Positions 28,868 to 39,590 are shown, numbered from the stretch's first letter. The stretch is DNA of 64,000 nt from JBMOOG01 sp049324535 (GCA_049324535.1 JBMOOG010000015.1:40603-104602), one strand, 5' to 3'. Translations and numbers: made by a program. Notes: a model not told the origin generated them from the letters alone.

Positions 28868-30395
28868 GCGGCCGATCGCGACGGCCTTGGTCATCATGGC
28901 CGTACTGGCCGCGCCGGGAACGGTGCCGGCGCAGGAGCCCCTGTCGGCCATCGACTGGCTGTCGAAATCGGTCCAGCAGCCGCCGGGCCTGCCGGGCCCC
29001 GGCGTGCCCGCAGGGCAGGTCCGGGCGCCGGGGCCGATCTCGGTCGCGCCGATCGGCGGGGCGGGGCTCGACGGGCTGGGGCTGCTGCCGGTGTCGAAGA
29101 CGGGTCTGCCGCGCGACCTCTGGGGCCTCACGCCGACCGACGATCTGGTGCGGCTGATCTCGGCCGAGCGCGTGGACACGCTGCCGGTGATGCAGCGGCT
29201 GCTGACCACGATCCTTCTGGCGGAACTGTCGCCGCCGATGGACAGCGACGGCAGCGGTCGGCTGTTTCTGGCCCGTGTGGACAAGCTTCTGGACATGGGC
29301 CAGCTCGACCCGGTGCTCGCGCTTCTCGAGATGCCGCCCACGCTTCAGGCCGAACCCTTCCGCCGCCGCTTCGACGTGGCGCTGCTTCTGGGCGAGGAGG
29401 ACGCCGCCTGCGAGCTGATGCGGGCCAATCCGCAGATCGCCCCGACCTTTCCGGCGCGGGTGTTCTGTCTGGCGCGGGGCGGCGATTGGAACGCCGCGGC
29501 GCTCAGCCTGCGCACCGGCGAGACGCTGGGGTTCATCGAGCCGGACATGGCCGCGCTTCTGTCGCGCTTCCTCGATCCCGATCTCTACGAGGGCGAACCC
29601 GACCTGCCGGCGCCGGTCCGGCCGTCACCGCTGGTCTTCCGGCTCCGCGAGGCGATCGGCCAGCCGATGTCCACGGCCACCCTGCCGCTCGCCTTCGCCC
29701 AGTCCGACCTGCGGGTCAACAGCGGCTGGAAGGCCCGGCTCGAGGCGGCCGAGCGGCTGGCGCGGACCGGGGCGATCGCGCCGAACCAGCTGCTTGGCCT
29801 TTACACCGAACGCCAGCCGGCGGCCTCGGGCGGGATCTGGGACCGGGTTCGCGCCATCCAGGATTTCGATTCGGCCCTTGCGGCCGGCGACATCACGGCG
29901 GTGCGGCGGACGCTGCCGGTGGCCTGGTCGGCCATGCAGTCGGTCGAACTCGAGGTGCCGTTCGCCGAGCTTTACGGAGAGCCGCTGTCGCGGCTGAACC
30001 TGGACGGGGCCGCGGGTGCGATCGCGCTGCGGGTGGGGCTTCTTGCGCCCGAATACGAGACCGTCGCGCAGCGGCGCAAGGTCGTCGAGGGGGGCGAGGC
30101 GTTCCTGATCGGGCTGGCGCGCGGCAAGGTCGCGGGTCTGCCGGCGCCCGGCGAACTCGGCGCCGCGATCCAGGCGGCCTTCGCGGCGGAGGGGGCGCCC
30201 GAGGATGCCGCCGCACTGATGAAGGGCCGGCGGATGGGCGAGGCGCTTCTGGGGGCCATCGACGACGTGACGCAGGGCGCGCAGGGCAGCCTGCCGGCGG
30301 TGACGCGCGGTCTTCAGACCCTGCGCGCGGCCGGGCTTGAGGATGCCGCGCGGCGGGCGGCGCTGGAACTCCTGCTTCTGGAGCGGCGCGGATGA
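28857..30395 (+). CDS. Exported protein of unknown function
   Basis: A 512-residue protein starting at a TTG that overlaps the upstream gene. It has a signal peptide (cleavage near VPAQE), a Pro/Gly-rich segment (about 38-75) and then an all-helical region rich in paired helices that looks like a TPR-type solenoid. I cannot place it in a named family. The stop overlaps xerD by ATGA. The internal ATG at 28896 would lose most of the signal peptide, so the TTG is preferred. Confidence 0.75.
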   Translation: MASRRPIATALVIMAVLAAPGTVPAQEPLSAIDWLSKSVQQPPGLPGPGVPAGQVRAPGPISVAPIGGAGLDGLGLLPVSKTGLPRDLWGLTPTDDLVRLISAERVDTLPVMQRLLTTILLAELSPPMDSDGSGRLFLARVDKLLDMGQLDPVLALLEMPPTLQAEPFRRRFDVALLLGEEDAACELMRANPQIAPTFPARVFCLARGGDWNAAALSLRTGETLGFIEPDMAALLSRFLDPDLYEGEPDLPAPVRPSPLVFRLREAIGQPMSTATLPLAFAQSDLRVNSGWKARLEAAERLARTGAIAPNQLLGLYTERQPAASGGIWDRVRAIQDFDSALAAGDITAVRRTLPVAWSAMQSVELEVPFAELYGEPLSRLNLDGAAGAIALRVGLLAPEYETVAQRRKVVEGGEAFLIGLARGKVAGLPAPGELGAAIQAAFAAEGAPEDAAALMKGRRMGEALLGAIDDVTQGAQGSLPAVTRGLQTLRAAGLEDAARRAALELLLLERRG

Positions 30396-31327
30396 CGGCG
30401 GCCGGCGGGCACTGGATCGCGACCTTCCTCGAGGCGATGGCGGCCGAGCGCGGGGCGGCGCGCAACACGCTCCTCGCCTATGGACGGGATCTGCGCGACG
30501 CCGAATCCTGGCTCATGCGCCGCGGGCTGGATTTCGGTCGGGCCGGGCGGTCCGACCTCGAGGACTACCTCGTGGCCTGCGAGGCGCAGGGCCTGTCGCG
30601 GGCCACACGGGCGCGGCGGCTGTCGGCGCTGCACCAGCTCTACCGCTTTGCGCATGAAGAGGGCTGGCGCGCCGACGATCCGGCCCTGAGGATCGCCGGG
30701 CCCGGCAAGGACCGGCGGCTGCCCAAGGTGCTGAGCCCGGCCGAGGTCGAGACGCTTCTGGCGGCGGCGCGCGAGACCGGCCGCACCGCGGACGAGCGCG
30801 TGCGAACGGTGTGTCTTCTGGAGCTTCTCTACGCCACCGGGCTTCGTGTGAGCGAACTGGTCTCGCTCCCGGTCGCGGCCGTGCGCGGGGATCCGCGGAT
30901 GATCCTCGTTCGCGGCAAGGGCGGGAAGGAGCGGATGGTGCCGCTCTCCGGCCCCGCCCGGGCGGCGCTGGCCGACTGGCTCGCGGTGCGCGACGCCGCC
31001 GAGGAGGCCGCGCGGATCGCCGCGCGGGCGCCGGCCTCGCGGTTCCTCTTCCCCGCGGGCGGCGCCGCCGGGCATCTGACCCGGCAGGGGTTCCACGCGC
31101 TTCTCGAACAGATCGCGCGCCGGGCCGGGTTCGCGCCGGGCCGGGTCACGCCCCACGTCCTGCGCCATGCGTTCGCCACGCACCTCCTGTCCGGGGGCGC
31201 CGACCTGCGGGCGATCCAGGAACTGCTGGGCCACGCCGACATCGGGACGACCGAGATCTACACCCATGTCCTCGACGAGAGGCTGCGCGCGCTCGTGCTC
31301 GATCATCACCCGCTGGCGCGGGACTGA
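30392..31327 (+). CDS. xerD: Tyrosine recombinase XerD
   Basis: A 311-residue site-specific recombinase for chromosome dimer resolution at dif with XerC. It has an N-terminal SAM-like core-binding domain (about 8-90) and a catalytic domain with the Arg in TGLRVSEL, the Lys in GKGGKERMVPL, HVLRHAFATHLL, the GHADIGTTEIYTHV block and its Tyr nucleophile. XerD rather than XerC is favoured by length and its context next to aroK, though the two are hard to separate by eye. It shares its operon with the two genes upstream. Confidence 0.87.
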   Translation: MTAAGGHWIATFLEAMAAERGAARNTLLAYGRDLRDAESWLMRRGLDFGRAGRSDLEDYLVACEAQGLSRATRARRLSALHQLYRFAHEEGWRADDPALRIAGPGKDRRLPKVLSPAEVETLLAAARETGRTADERVRTVCLLELLYATGLRVSELVSLPVAAVRGDPRMILVRGKGGKERMVPLSGPARAALADWLAVRDAAEEAARIAARAPASRFLFPAGGAAGHLTRQGFHALLEQIARRAGFAPGRVTPHVLRHAFATHLLSGGADLRAIQELLGHADIGTTEIYTHVLDERLRALVLDHHPLARD

Positions 31328-31366
31328 TCGGGCGCCGGCGCCGCGTGCCCGTCCGGACGCTGACCG

Positions 31367-31879
31367 TCAGAACGGGATTTCGTCGTCGAAGTCGCGCCCG
31401 CCGCCGGCCGGGGCCGCGCCGGCCGACCCGCCGCGCATCCCCTGTCCGCCGCCGAAGCCGCCGCCCGACCCCGAGCCCGCGCCGTAGCCGGGATCATCGT
31501 AGCCGACCGACCCGCCGCCGCCTTCGCCGCGGCCATCGAGCATGACCAGCGCCGAGTTGAAGTTGCGCAGCACGACCTCGGTCGAATACCGTTCGGCCCC
31601 CGACTGGTCCTGCCACTTGCGCGTCTCGAGCTGCCCCTCGACATAGACCTTGGAACCCTTGCGGAGATACTGCTCGGCCACGCGCAGCAGACCCTCGTTG
31701 AAGATCACCACCGAATGCCATTCGGTCTTTTCCTTGCGTTCGCCGCTGCTGCGGTCGCGCCAGGTCTCGGTGGTGGCGAGGCGCAGGTTGCAGACCTTGC
31801 CGCCGTTCTGGAACGCGCGCACTTCCGGGTCGCGTCCGAGGTTTCCGATCAGAATGACCTTGTTGACCGAGCCCGCCAT
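31367..31879 (-). CDS. ssb: Single-stranded DNA-binding protein
   Basis: A 170-residue SSB with an OB-fold (about 1-110, beginning MAGSVNKVILIGNLGRDPE), a Gly-rich flexible linker (about 118-158) and the acidic tip DFDDEIPF that recruits repair and replication partners. It is monocistronic and converges on xerD. Confidence 0.97.
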   Translation of the reverse strand: MAGSVNKVILIGNLGRDPEVRAFQNGGKVCNLRLATTETWRDRSSGERKEKTEWHSVVIFNEGLLRVAEQYLRKGSKVYVEGQLETRKWQDQSGAERYSTEVVLRNFNSALVMLDGRGEGGGGSVGYDDPGYGAGSGSGGGFGGGQGMRGGSAGAAPAGGGRDFDDEIPF

Positions 31880-32183
31880 GCCGCGTCCTTTCCTGGATGT
31901 CGTGAACCCCGCCGATTCCGGGTTCCTGCGGTGTCATACCATCGGCGCGCATGGTTAACAGGCCGGAAATTCCCGCGAAGCCGCGTCGGCCGGCATAAAC
32001 CCGGTCTGCAACCCGGGTTTGAGGCGGTCGGCCCGGGCCTATGACCAGCGCCAGATGCCGCTGCCCCCCAGGTGGCGGCACGGGCCCCTCAACCGTGCGT
32101 TGACTGGTCCTTCGGCCGATTCCGGTTCAGGTCTGGGTCATCGCCCAGGGCATCGGGCCCCGGGGTCTGACTGGAGAAAACAC
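31880..32183. other. Divergent intergenic region with inverted repeats
   Basis: This 304-bp region between ssb and the PepSY gene has no convincing frame. Two inverted repeats are visible: GAACCC/GGGTTC (from about 31905) and AAACCCGG/CCGGGTTT (31997-32004 and 32013-32020, 8-nt loop). The second could be a stem-loop in the ssb leader or an operator. A TTGACT near 32100 may belong to the PepSY promoter. Confidence 0.45.
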
Positions 32184-32432
32184 ATGACGCGTATCGCAGT
32201 TCTCGTTGCCGCCCTTTCCCTGGCCGCTCCGGCCTTCGCCTCGACCGACGGGATGCTGGACAAGGCCACCCAGGACAAGATCACCGCCGACCTGACCGCG
32301 CAGGGCTACGACGTGCGCAAGATCCAGATGGAGGATGGCATGGTCGAGGTCTATGCGCTCAAGGACGGCAAGAAGCTCGAGATCTATCTCGACGAGAAGG
32401 GCCAGATCGTCACCACCAAGTCCGCGGACTGA
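32184..32432 (+). CDS. PepSY-domain exported protein
   Basis: An 82-residue protein with a signal peptide (cleavage after about AFA, residue 19) and one PepSY-like unit: KITADLTAQGYDVRKIQ followed by a two-strand VEVYALKDGKKLEIYLDEKGQIV (given in parts). CTGGAG precedes the start. PepSY units often bind peptidases or sense ligands in the periplasm; stand-alone forms next to cytochrome b genes are common. It is 54 bp upstream of the cytochrome b gene, and probably in one operon with it. Confidence 0.82.
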   Translation: MTRIAVLVAALSLAAPAFASTDGMLDKATQDKITADLTAQGYDVRKIQMEDGMVEVYALKDGKKLEIYLDEKGQIVTTKSAD

Positions 32433-32486
32433 ACCGGACGCCGGCGCCCCACGCCGGGGCGCCGGCACCGCACGGGAGACAAGGAC

Positions 32487-33038
32487 ATGAAGATCACGGT
32501 CTGGGATCCGCTGGTGCGGATCTTCCACTGGTCGCTCGCCGGCCTTTTCCTGACGAACGCCCTTCTCGACGACCCCGAGACCGCGCTGCACCGCCAGATC
32601 GGCTATGCGGTTCTGGCGCTGGTGGTGTTTCGCCTGATCTGGGGCTTCGTGGGCTCACGCCACGCCCGTTTCGCGGACTTCCCGCCCGATGCGGCCGGCG
32701 CTCTGGGCCAGCTGCGCGACATGGCGACCGGCCGCCGCCACGCCCATGTCGGCCATTCGCCCCTGGGCGCGCTGATGATCTACAACCTTCTGGCGACGCT
32801 GCTGGTGGTCTGCGGATCCGGCTGGCTGATGACCACGGACACTTACTGGGGCGTGAAGTGGGTGGGCGAGGTGCACGAACTTGCCGTAAATTGGGCGGAA
32901 TTCTCGGTCATCCTCCACATCACGGCAGTGTTTCTTGAAAGCCTGCGCTTGAATGTCAATCTGCCGGCGTCGATGATTAGCGGAACCAAGACCCTGCCGC
33001 CGGAAACGGTGGCGCCCGAGTTGCGGAAGAGTGAATGA
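32487..33038 (+). CDS. Cytochrome b561-type membrane protein
   Basis: A 183-residue cytochrome b/b6 family protein with four membrane helices. The opening VWDPLVRIFHWSLA (His14) and the later GEVHELAVNWAEFSVILHI give the paired heme-ligand histidines. Such proteins pass electrons between quinone and periplasmic partners. The ATGA overlap with the LuxR-type gene couples the two. Confidence 0.9.
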   Translation: MKITVWDPLVRIFHWSLAGLFLTNALLDDPETALHRQIGYAVLALVVFRLIWGFVGSRHARFADFPPDAAGALGQLRDMATGRRHAHVGHSPLGALMIYNLLATLLVVCGSGWLMTTDTYWGVKWVGEVHELAVNWAEFSVILHITAVFLESLRLNVNLPASMISGTKTLPPETVAPELRKSE

Positions 33039-33598
33039 AGGCGATTGCGGCGCAAAAACGGGGCCTGGCCCTTGTGATCCTGATCGTGCTGCAGAGCTTC
33101 TGCGCCGCATTCTTCCTTGTGGATGTCATCTTCGACATCCTCGAACATGGCCGCGAGGCGATCACCGACAGCCACATCATCCTCGAACTGCTCGCCAACC
33201 TGGGCCTGATCGCCGGGATCATCTTCGAGGTGCGCTACCTTATCGATCTCCTGCGCCGCCAGGCCCATGCCGAGCGCGCCCTGTCCACCGCCTCGGGCGC
33301 CCTTCACGAGGTGATCGAGGCCTATTTCGCCGAATGGGGGCTCACGGCCTCGGAGGCCGACGTCGCGAGCTTCACCATCAAGGGCTATTCCATCAGCGAG
33401 ATCGCGCAGCTGCGGGGATCGGCCGAAGGCACGGTCAAGACCCATCTCAACGCGATCTACCGCAAGGCGGGGGTCAGCGGCCGCAGCCAGCTGGTCAGCC
33501 TGCTGATCGAGGAACTCCTCGGCGGGCCGCTGGTGACGCCGGACGGTGCGGCCGTGCCCCGCGCGCGGGTGGCCGCCGAACCGGTCCCGGTCAAGTAG
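33035..33598 (+). CDS. Membrane-anchored LuxR-type regulator
   Basis: A 187-residue protein with two N-terminal membrane helices (about 12-34 and 46-68), a short coiled linker, and a C-terminal LuxR/GerE HTH (about 112-170): LTASEADVASFTIKGYS, EIAQLRGSAEGTVKTHL, IYRKAGVSGRSQLV. It lacks a receiver or autoinducer domain, so the signal would come through the membrane part. Coupling to a cytochrome b and a PepSY protein suggests control by redox or envelope state, which is inference. Confidence 0.85.
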   Translation: MKAIAAQKRGLALVILIVLQSFCAAFFLVDVIFDILEHGREAITDSHIILELLANLGLIAGIIFEVRYLIDLLRRQAHAERALSTASGALHEVIEAYFAEWGLTASEADVASFTIKGYSISEIAQLRGSAEGTVKTHLNAIYRKAGVSGRSQLVSLLIEELLGGPLVTPDGAAVPRARVAAEPVPVK

Positions 33599-33664
33599 CA
33601 ACACTCTGGCGCGGCGGGCGATTCTTCGCTAACACCTCAGCGTTGGTCAGGCGGAGCGAAGCCG

Positions 33665-34267
33665 ATGCGGCGGGCACTGGGTTTGATGGCGATCGGGGCG
33701 GCGGTTCTTGCGCTGGCCGGTCCGGCCGCGGCCGAGGGTCTCAAGTTCTCGGTCTCGGGCAAGTCCCGCGCGACGCTGTTCAAGTCGCAGACGCGGCTTC
33801 TCGACACCCGCCTGTCGCAGCAGTACGCCAATTCGGTCAGGCTCACCCCGCACGGCAAGACGCCGGGCGATGCCGGTGTGATCCCCGCCTATCGCGGCTC
33901 GTACCGCGGCCAGTTTCTCGAGGCGGCGCGGGCGGCGGCCCGCCGGCACGGCGTTCCCGAGGATCTGTTCCTGCGCCTTGTCCAGCAGGAATCGGGCTGG
34001 AATCCCGGTGCGGTGTCGCACAAGGGCGCGACCGGTCTGGCCCAGCTCATGCCCGCCACGGCGCGGCGCCTCGGCGTGGACGAGACCGATCCGCATGAGA
34101 ACCTCGAGGGCGGCGCCCGCTATCTGCGGATGATGTACGACCGGTTCGGCAACTGGCGCCATGCGCTTGCGGCCTACAACGCCGGCCCCGAGGCGGTGGA
34201 AAAGCACGGCGGCGTGCCGCCCTACGACGAGACCCGCAACTACGTGGTGGCGATCCTCGGCGGCTGA
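33665..34267 (+). CDS. Lytic transglycosylase (SLT domain)
   Basis: A 200-residue exported murein transglycosylase: signal peptide (cleavage near AAAEG), a linker, and a Slt70-type domain with the catalytic Glu in VQQESGWNPGAVSHKGATGLAQLMP (given in part: QQESGWNPGAVS, GATGLAQLMP), then GARYLRMMYDRFGNW and ALAAYNAGPEAV. It cuts glycan strands in the periplasm. GGAG precedes the start. Confidence 0.92.
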   Translation: MRRALGLMAIGAAVLALAGPAAAEGLKFSVSGKSRATLFKSQTRLLDTRLSQQYANSVRLTPHGKTPGDAGVIPAYRGSYRGQFLEAARAAARRHGVPEDLFLRLVQQESGWNPGAVSHKGATGLAQLMPATARRLGVDETDPHENLEGGARYLRMMYDRFGNWRHALAAYNAGPEAVEKHGGVPPYDETRNYVVAILGG

Positions 34268-34279
34268 GCGCGGGCGTGC

Positions 34280-34603
34280 TCAGTCGGCCTTGGGCAGGTT
34301 GCGCACCACCTGCGTCTCGGTTCCGCGTTGCGTGAGCACATAGTCGCGGCCGATGCCGCGGGTTGCGCGCCCCCAGTCGCTGTCGGTGATGCGCGCCTGA
34401 TGGGCGTCGAAAGCGGCGCGGTCGGCAAAGACCTCGCGCACGGCGAAGCGGGTGGGATCGGACATCGACCGGATCACCTCGAAGACCAGACAGCCGGGCT
34501 CGGCGCGGGTCTGGCGGATGTGCTCGGGCAGGAGCGCGGCCACGCGGTCGGCCTCGTCAAGGCTGCGGCAGATCAGGAACCCCGTGAGCGTCACCCGGCC
34601 CAT
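34280..34603 (-). CDS. ABM-domain putative monooxygenase
   Basis: A 107-residue antibiotic-biosynthesis-monooxygenase (ABM) fold protein. Typical elements are the TRAEPGCLVFEV stretch and RFAVREVFADRAAFDAHQ. Members are small dimeric cofactor-free quinol oxidases or proteins of unknown activity. It starts 13 bp after guaA and is probably in its transcript; no functional link is evident. Confidence 0.82.
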   Translation of the reverse strand: MGRVTLTGFLICRSLDEADRVAALLPEHIRQTRAEPGCLVFEVIRSMSDPTRFAVREVFADRAAFDAHQARITDSDWGRATRGIGRDYVLTQRGTETQVVRNLPKAD

Positions 34604-34616
34604 TGCCCTGTCCCCG

Positions 34617-36185
<1,569 letters not shown>

Positions 36186-36352
36186 ACGCCCGCGTAGCCA
36201 AGGAAGGGGGGAATCGCAAGAGCGACGGCCCGATCGCCGCCCGGCGGTCCCGGGCGCGCATGTCGTTTTCGCGTTCGAGATGACGCAATCGGCCCAAGGC
36301 GTGACGGCGCGGGCGCTAGAAGGGATCAACGCGCGACCGATGGAGGGATCCG

Positions 36353-37897
36353 ATGAGCGAAGCGACGGAAGGCCGGCGGATACGGGGCGGCGGCGGCGCG
36401 GCCCGGCGGGCCGAACGCACGGCGGTGCATTTCGAGACCGCGCGCTTCATCGAACGCAACATCCCGGATTTCGAGGTGCTGAACGAGGAGGCGCTGGCGA
36501 TCATCGAGCACAACGCCGAAACCGTGCTCGAGGAGATCGGCGTCAACTTCGTCGAGAACCCCGGGGCACTCGCGCTCTGGCGCGAGGCGGGCGCCGATGT
36601 CCAGGGCGAGCGGGTCCGCATCCCGCGCGGTCTTGCGCGCGCGCTCTGCCAGACCGCGCCGGCCCGGTTCACCCAGCACGCGCGCAACCCGGAACGCAAC
36701 GTCGAGATCGGCGGGCGCAACCTGGTGCTGGCCCCGGTCTATGGCCCGCCCTTCGTGCGCGATGCCGACGGCGGCCGCCGCTATGCGACGATTGCCGATT
36801 TCCACACCTTCGTGAAGCTCGGCTACATGTCGAAATGGCTGCACCATTCGGGCGGCACCGTCTGCGAGCCGACCGACGTGCCGGTGAACAAGCGTCACCT
36901 CGACATGCTGCTGGCCCACATGACGCTGAGCGACAAGCCCTACATGGGGTCGGTCACCGCGCCGGAGCGGGCGGCGGATTCGGTCGAGATGTCGAAGATC
37001 CTGTTCGGGGCCGACTTCGTCGACACCCACACGGTGATGACCTCGCTCATCAACATCAACTCGCCGCTGACCTTCGACGGCATCATGATGGGCGCGCTCG
37101 AGGAATACGCGCGCGCCGGGCAGGCCGCCATCATCTCGCCCTTCATCGTCGGCGGCGCCATGGCGCCGGTGACGGTGGCCGGCACGCTGACCCAGGTGCT
37201 GGCCGAGGTTCTGGCGGGCGTGGCCTACAGCCAGCTCGTCCGCAAGGGCGCCCCGGTGATCTTCGGGGCCTTCGTGACCTCGATCGACATGAACTCGGGC
37301 GCGCCCACCTTCGGCACCCCCGAGGCCAGCCTCATCACCTATGGCGCGGGCCAGCTCGCCCGGCGTCTGGGTCTTCCCTACCGCTCCGCGGGCGCCTTCT
37401 GCGGGTCCAAGCTGCCGGACGCGCAGGCCGCCTACGAATCCGCCAACAGCCTGAACATGGGCCTGCTGTCCGGCGTGAACTTCATGCTGCACGCCTGCGG
37501 CTGGCTGGAAGGCGGGCTGGTGTCGTCCTTCGAGAAGTTCGTGATGGACGCCGACCAGCTCGGCGCGCTGCATCATCTCGCCCGCGGCGTCGACATGAGC
37601 GAGAACGGTCAGGGCATGGACGCGATCCGCGAGGTGGGGCCGGGCGGCCATTACCTTGGCTGTGCCCATACCCAGGCGAACTTCAAGTCGGCCTTCTGGC
37701 GTAGCGACCTTTTCGACTACAAGCCGTTCGAGACCTGGGACGAGGAGGGCGCGCGCGACACCGTGGCGCTGGCCCGCGCGCGCGTCGCGAAGATGCTGGG
37801 CGACTACCAGAAGCCGCCGATCGACCCGGCCGTCGAGGAGGCGCTGCGGGCCTATGTCGCACAGAAGAAGGCCGCGATGCCCGACGCCTTCGTCTGA
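36353..37897 (+). CDS. MttB-family (COG5598) methyltransferase, non-pyrrolysine
   Basis: A 514-residue TIM-barrel protein of the trimethylamine methyltransferase family. The frame is continuous without an internal amber codon, so it belongs to the non-Pyl branch, which includes glycine betaine and other quaternary-amine corrinoid methyltransferases. Recognisable stretches are GVNFVENPGALALW, FHTFVKLGYMSKWLHHSGG and the SAGAFCGSKLPDAQAAYES region. No corrinoid protein gene is adjacent, so the acceptor must be encoded elsewhere. A start with GGAGGGA upstream is clear. Confidence 0.88.
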   Translation: MSEATEGRRIRGGGGAARRAERTAVHFETARFIERNIPDFEVLNEEALAIIEHNAETVLEEIGVNFVENPGALALWREAGADVQGERVRIPRGLARALCQTAPARFTQHARNPERNVEIGGRNLVLAPVYGPPFVRDADGGRRYATIADFHTFVKLGYMSKWLHHSGGTVCEPTDVPVNKRHLDMLLAHMTLSDKPYMGSVTAPERAADSVEMSKILFGADFVDTHTVMTSLININSPLTFDGIMMGALEEYARAGQAAIISPFIVGGAMAPVTVAGTLTQVLAEVLAGVAYSQLVRKGAPVIFGAFVTSIDMNSGAPTFGTPEASLITYGAGQLARRLGLPYRSAGAFCGSKLPDAQAAYESANSLNMGLLSGVNFMLHACGWLEGGLVSSFEKFVMDADQLGALHHLARGVDMSENGQGMDAIREVGPGGHYLGCAHTQANFKSAFWRSDLFDYKPFETWDEEGARDTVALARARVAKMLGDYQKPPIDPAVEEALRAYVAQKKAAMPDAFV

Positions 37898-37970
37898 CCG
37901 CTTGCGCAGGCCGCGGCGCGAGGGCTAGCTGACCGGGGGCGGCGGATCCGCGCCGCTCGGAGGCTTGGCC

Positions 37971-39281
37971 ATGATGAAGCTGTTGCGCAACCGCACCTAC
38001 CGCCATTTGCTGGCGGCTCAGATGGCGGCGCTTCTGGGCAGCGGGCTTGCCACGGTCGCACTTGGCCTGCTGGCGTGGCGGATCGGCGGCCCGCGGGCGG
38101 GCGAGGTGCTGGGCATCGCTCTGGCAATCAAGATGGTCGCCTACGTGACCCTCGCGCCCCTTGCCGAGGTGGCCGCGCGCAGGCTGCCGAGGCGGGCGTT
38201 CCTGATCGGGCTCGACCTCTCACGCGCACTGGCAGTGACAGGGCTGATCACGGCGACCCAGGTCTGGCACGTCTATCTGCTTGTGTTCCTGTTCCAGGCG
38301 GCCTCGGCCGGTTTCACGCCCGCCTTTCAGGCAGTCGTCCCGGATGTGCTGCCGGAAGAGCGCGACTACACCCGCGCTCTGTCACTGTCGCGGCTGGCAG
38401 AGGACATGGAGACATTGCTGGCGCCCCTGCTGGCAGCGGCCCTTCTGACGGTGGTGTCGTTCCCCGTGCTGTTCGCCGGCACTGTCGCGGGGTTCCTGCT
38501 TTCGGCGGCCCTGATCGCCACGGTCGCATTGCCGCCGCGACCCACTGCAGAAGCCTCGCGGTCGGTGTTCGGCGATGCGATGGTCGGAATGCGTCGCTAT
38601 CTGGCCACGCCGCGACTCGCTGGCGCGCTGGCGCTCGAGGCGACGGCGGCCGCGGCCGGGGCGATGGTGTTTGTGAACAGCGTGGTCATCCTCCGCGAGA
38701 GGCTCGGGCTCGGCGAAGACGCGCTGGCACTGGCGCTGGCGGCTTTCGGCGGCGGCTCGATCGTGGCGGCGCTCATCCTGCCACGCGCGCTCGGAGGCCT
38801 GTCGGACCGTGTCGTGATGCTGACTGGCGGCACGCTCATGGTGGTGGCGGTCGGGCTCGGCGCGGTGGCCGGCAGCCTCGGTACGCTGATGGTTCTGTGG
38901 TCGGTGGCAGGGTTCGGCTTTGCATTGACCCAGACGCCGGTCGGCCGGCTCATCGCCCGGTCTGCCCTCCCTGCGGACCGGCCCGGTCTCTATGCGGCGC
39001 AATTCTCGCTGTCTCACGCGTGCTGGCTGGTCACCTATCCGCTGACCGGTTGGGCCGGGGCGGCGCTTGGCCTTGATGCGGCTTTTGCGCTCGCCGCCGG
39101 GCTGGGGGGTGCGGGCCTGCTGGCCGCCGCCTTTCTCTGGCCGCCGCGCGGCGATGGCCCGTTGGCCCACGATCATCCCGACCTTCCCTTGGAGCATCCG
39201 CACCTGCAGGAACATGCGGCAGGGTCGCATGCCCACCCGGTTCTGATCGACGCGCTGCACCCGGTCTGGCCAAGAGGCTGA
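37971..39281 (+). CDS. MFS transporter with histidine-rich C-terminus
   Basis: A 436-residue major facilitator with about 10-12 membrane helices. The cytoplasmic C-terminal tail (about the last 40 residues) is rich in histidine: HDHPDLPLEHPHLQEH, then HAHPVLIDALH. Such tails suggest metal binding, as in NreB-type nickel exporters, but transport specificity is not shown. GGAGG seven bases before the ATG fixes the start two codons after an in-frame TTG. It stands alone between the MttB-like gene and a convergent small gene. Confidence 0.82.
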   Translation: MMKLLRNRTYRHLLAAQMAALLGSGLATVALGLLAWRIGGPRAGEVLGIALAIKMVAYVTLAPLAEVAARRLPRRAFLIGLDLSRALAVTGLITATQVWHVYLLVFLFQAASAGFTPAFQAVVPDVLPEERDYTRALSLSRLAEDMETLLAPLLAAALLTVVSFPVLFAGTVAGFLLSAALIATVALPPRPTAEASRSVFGDAMVGMRRYLATPRLAGALALEATAAAAGAMVFVNSVVILRERLGLGEDALALALAAFGGGSIVAALILPRALGGLSDRVVMLTGGTLMVVAVGLGAVAGSLGTLMVLWSVAGFGFALTQTPVGRLIARSALPADRPGLYAAQFSLSHACWLVTYPLTGWAGAALGLDAAFALAAGLGGAGLLAAAFLWPPRGDGPLAHDHPDLPLEHPHLQEHAAGSHAHPVLIDALHPVWPRG

Positions 39282-39305
39282 GCCGGGCACAGGGCGTTTC
39301 GGCCG

Positions 39306-39590
39306 TCAGGTCAGTTCGGTCGCCAGCCGCGCCTCGGCCAGAAGCGCGATCAGCAGATCCACATGCCCGGTAACACTGTAGTTGGCCTCGCCGTCGCGGC
39401 GGGCGGTCTCCATGCGGTCCTCCTCGGCGGCCAGCTGCCGGACCGCCGCAGCCGGCGACGGCAGGGACAGGCTGCGCATCAGGCGCGGCAGGTGGCGGGC
39501 GCGGTCATAGGCGCCCAGCCCGTGCCGGGCTGCCTGCATGAGAAGGCGCGGCCGGCGCAGGCCCGCAACGGTCGTGGCGATGTCGGTCAT
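39306..39590 (-). CDS. DUF6477 family protein
   Basis: A 94-residue, mainly helical and Arg-rich protein, matching my recollection of the Rhodobacterales family DUF6477 (opening with LRRPRLLMQAARHGL and ending HVDLLIALLAEARL). It is divergent from a DUF6456 gene, its usual partner in this order of bacteria. No function is established. Confidence 0.72.
   Translation of the reverse strand: MTDIATTVAGLRRPRLLMQAARHGLGAYDRARHLPRLMRSLSLPSPAAAVRQLAAEEDRMETARRDGEANYSVTGHVDLLIALLAEARLATELT

Noticed and set aside
36186..36352. Riboswitch before the MttB-like gene
   Set aside because: No conserved aptamer pattern could be recognised; a CTAGAAG motif is present but without a fitting -35.
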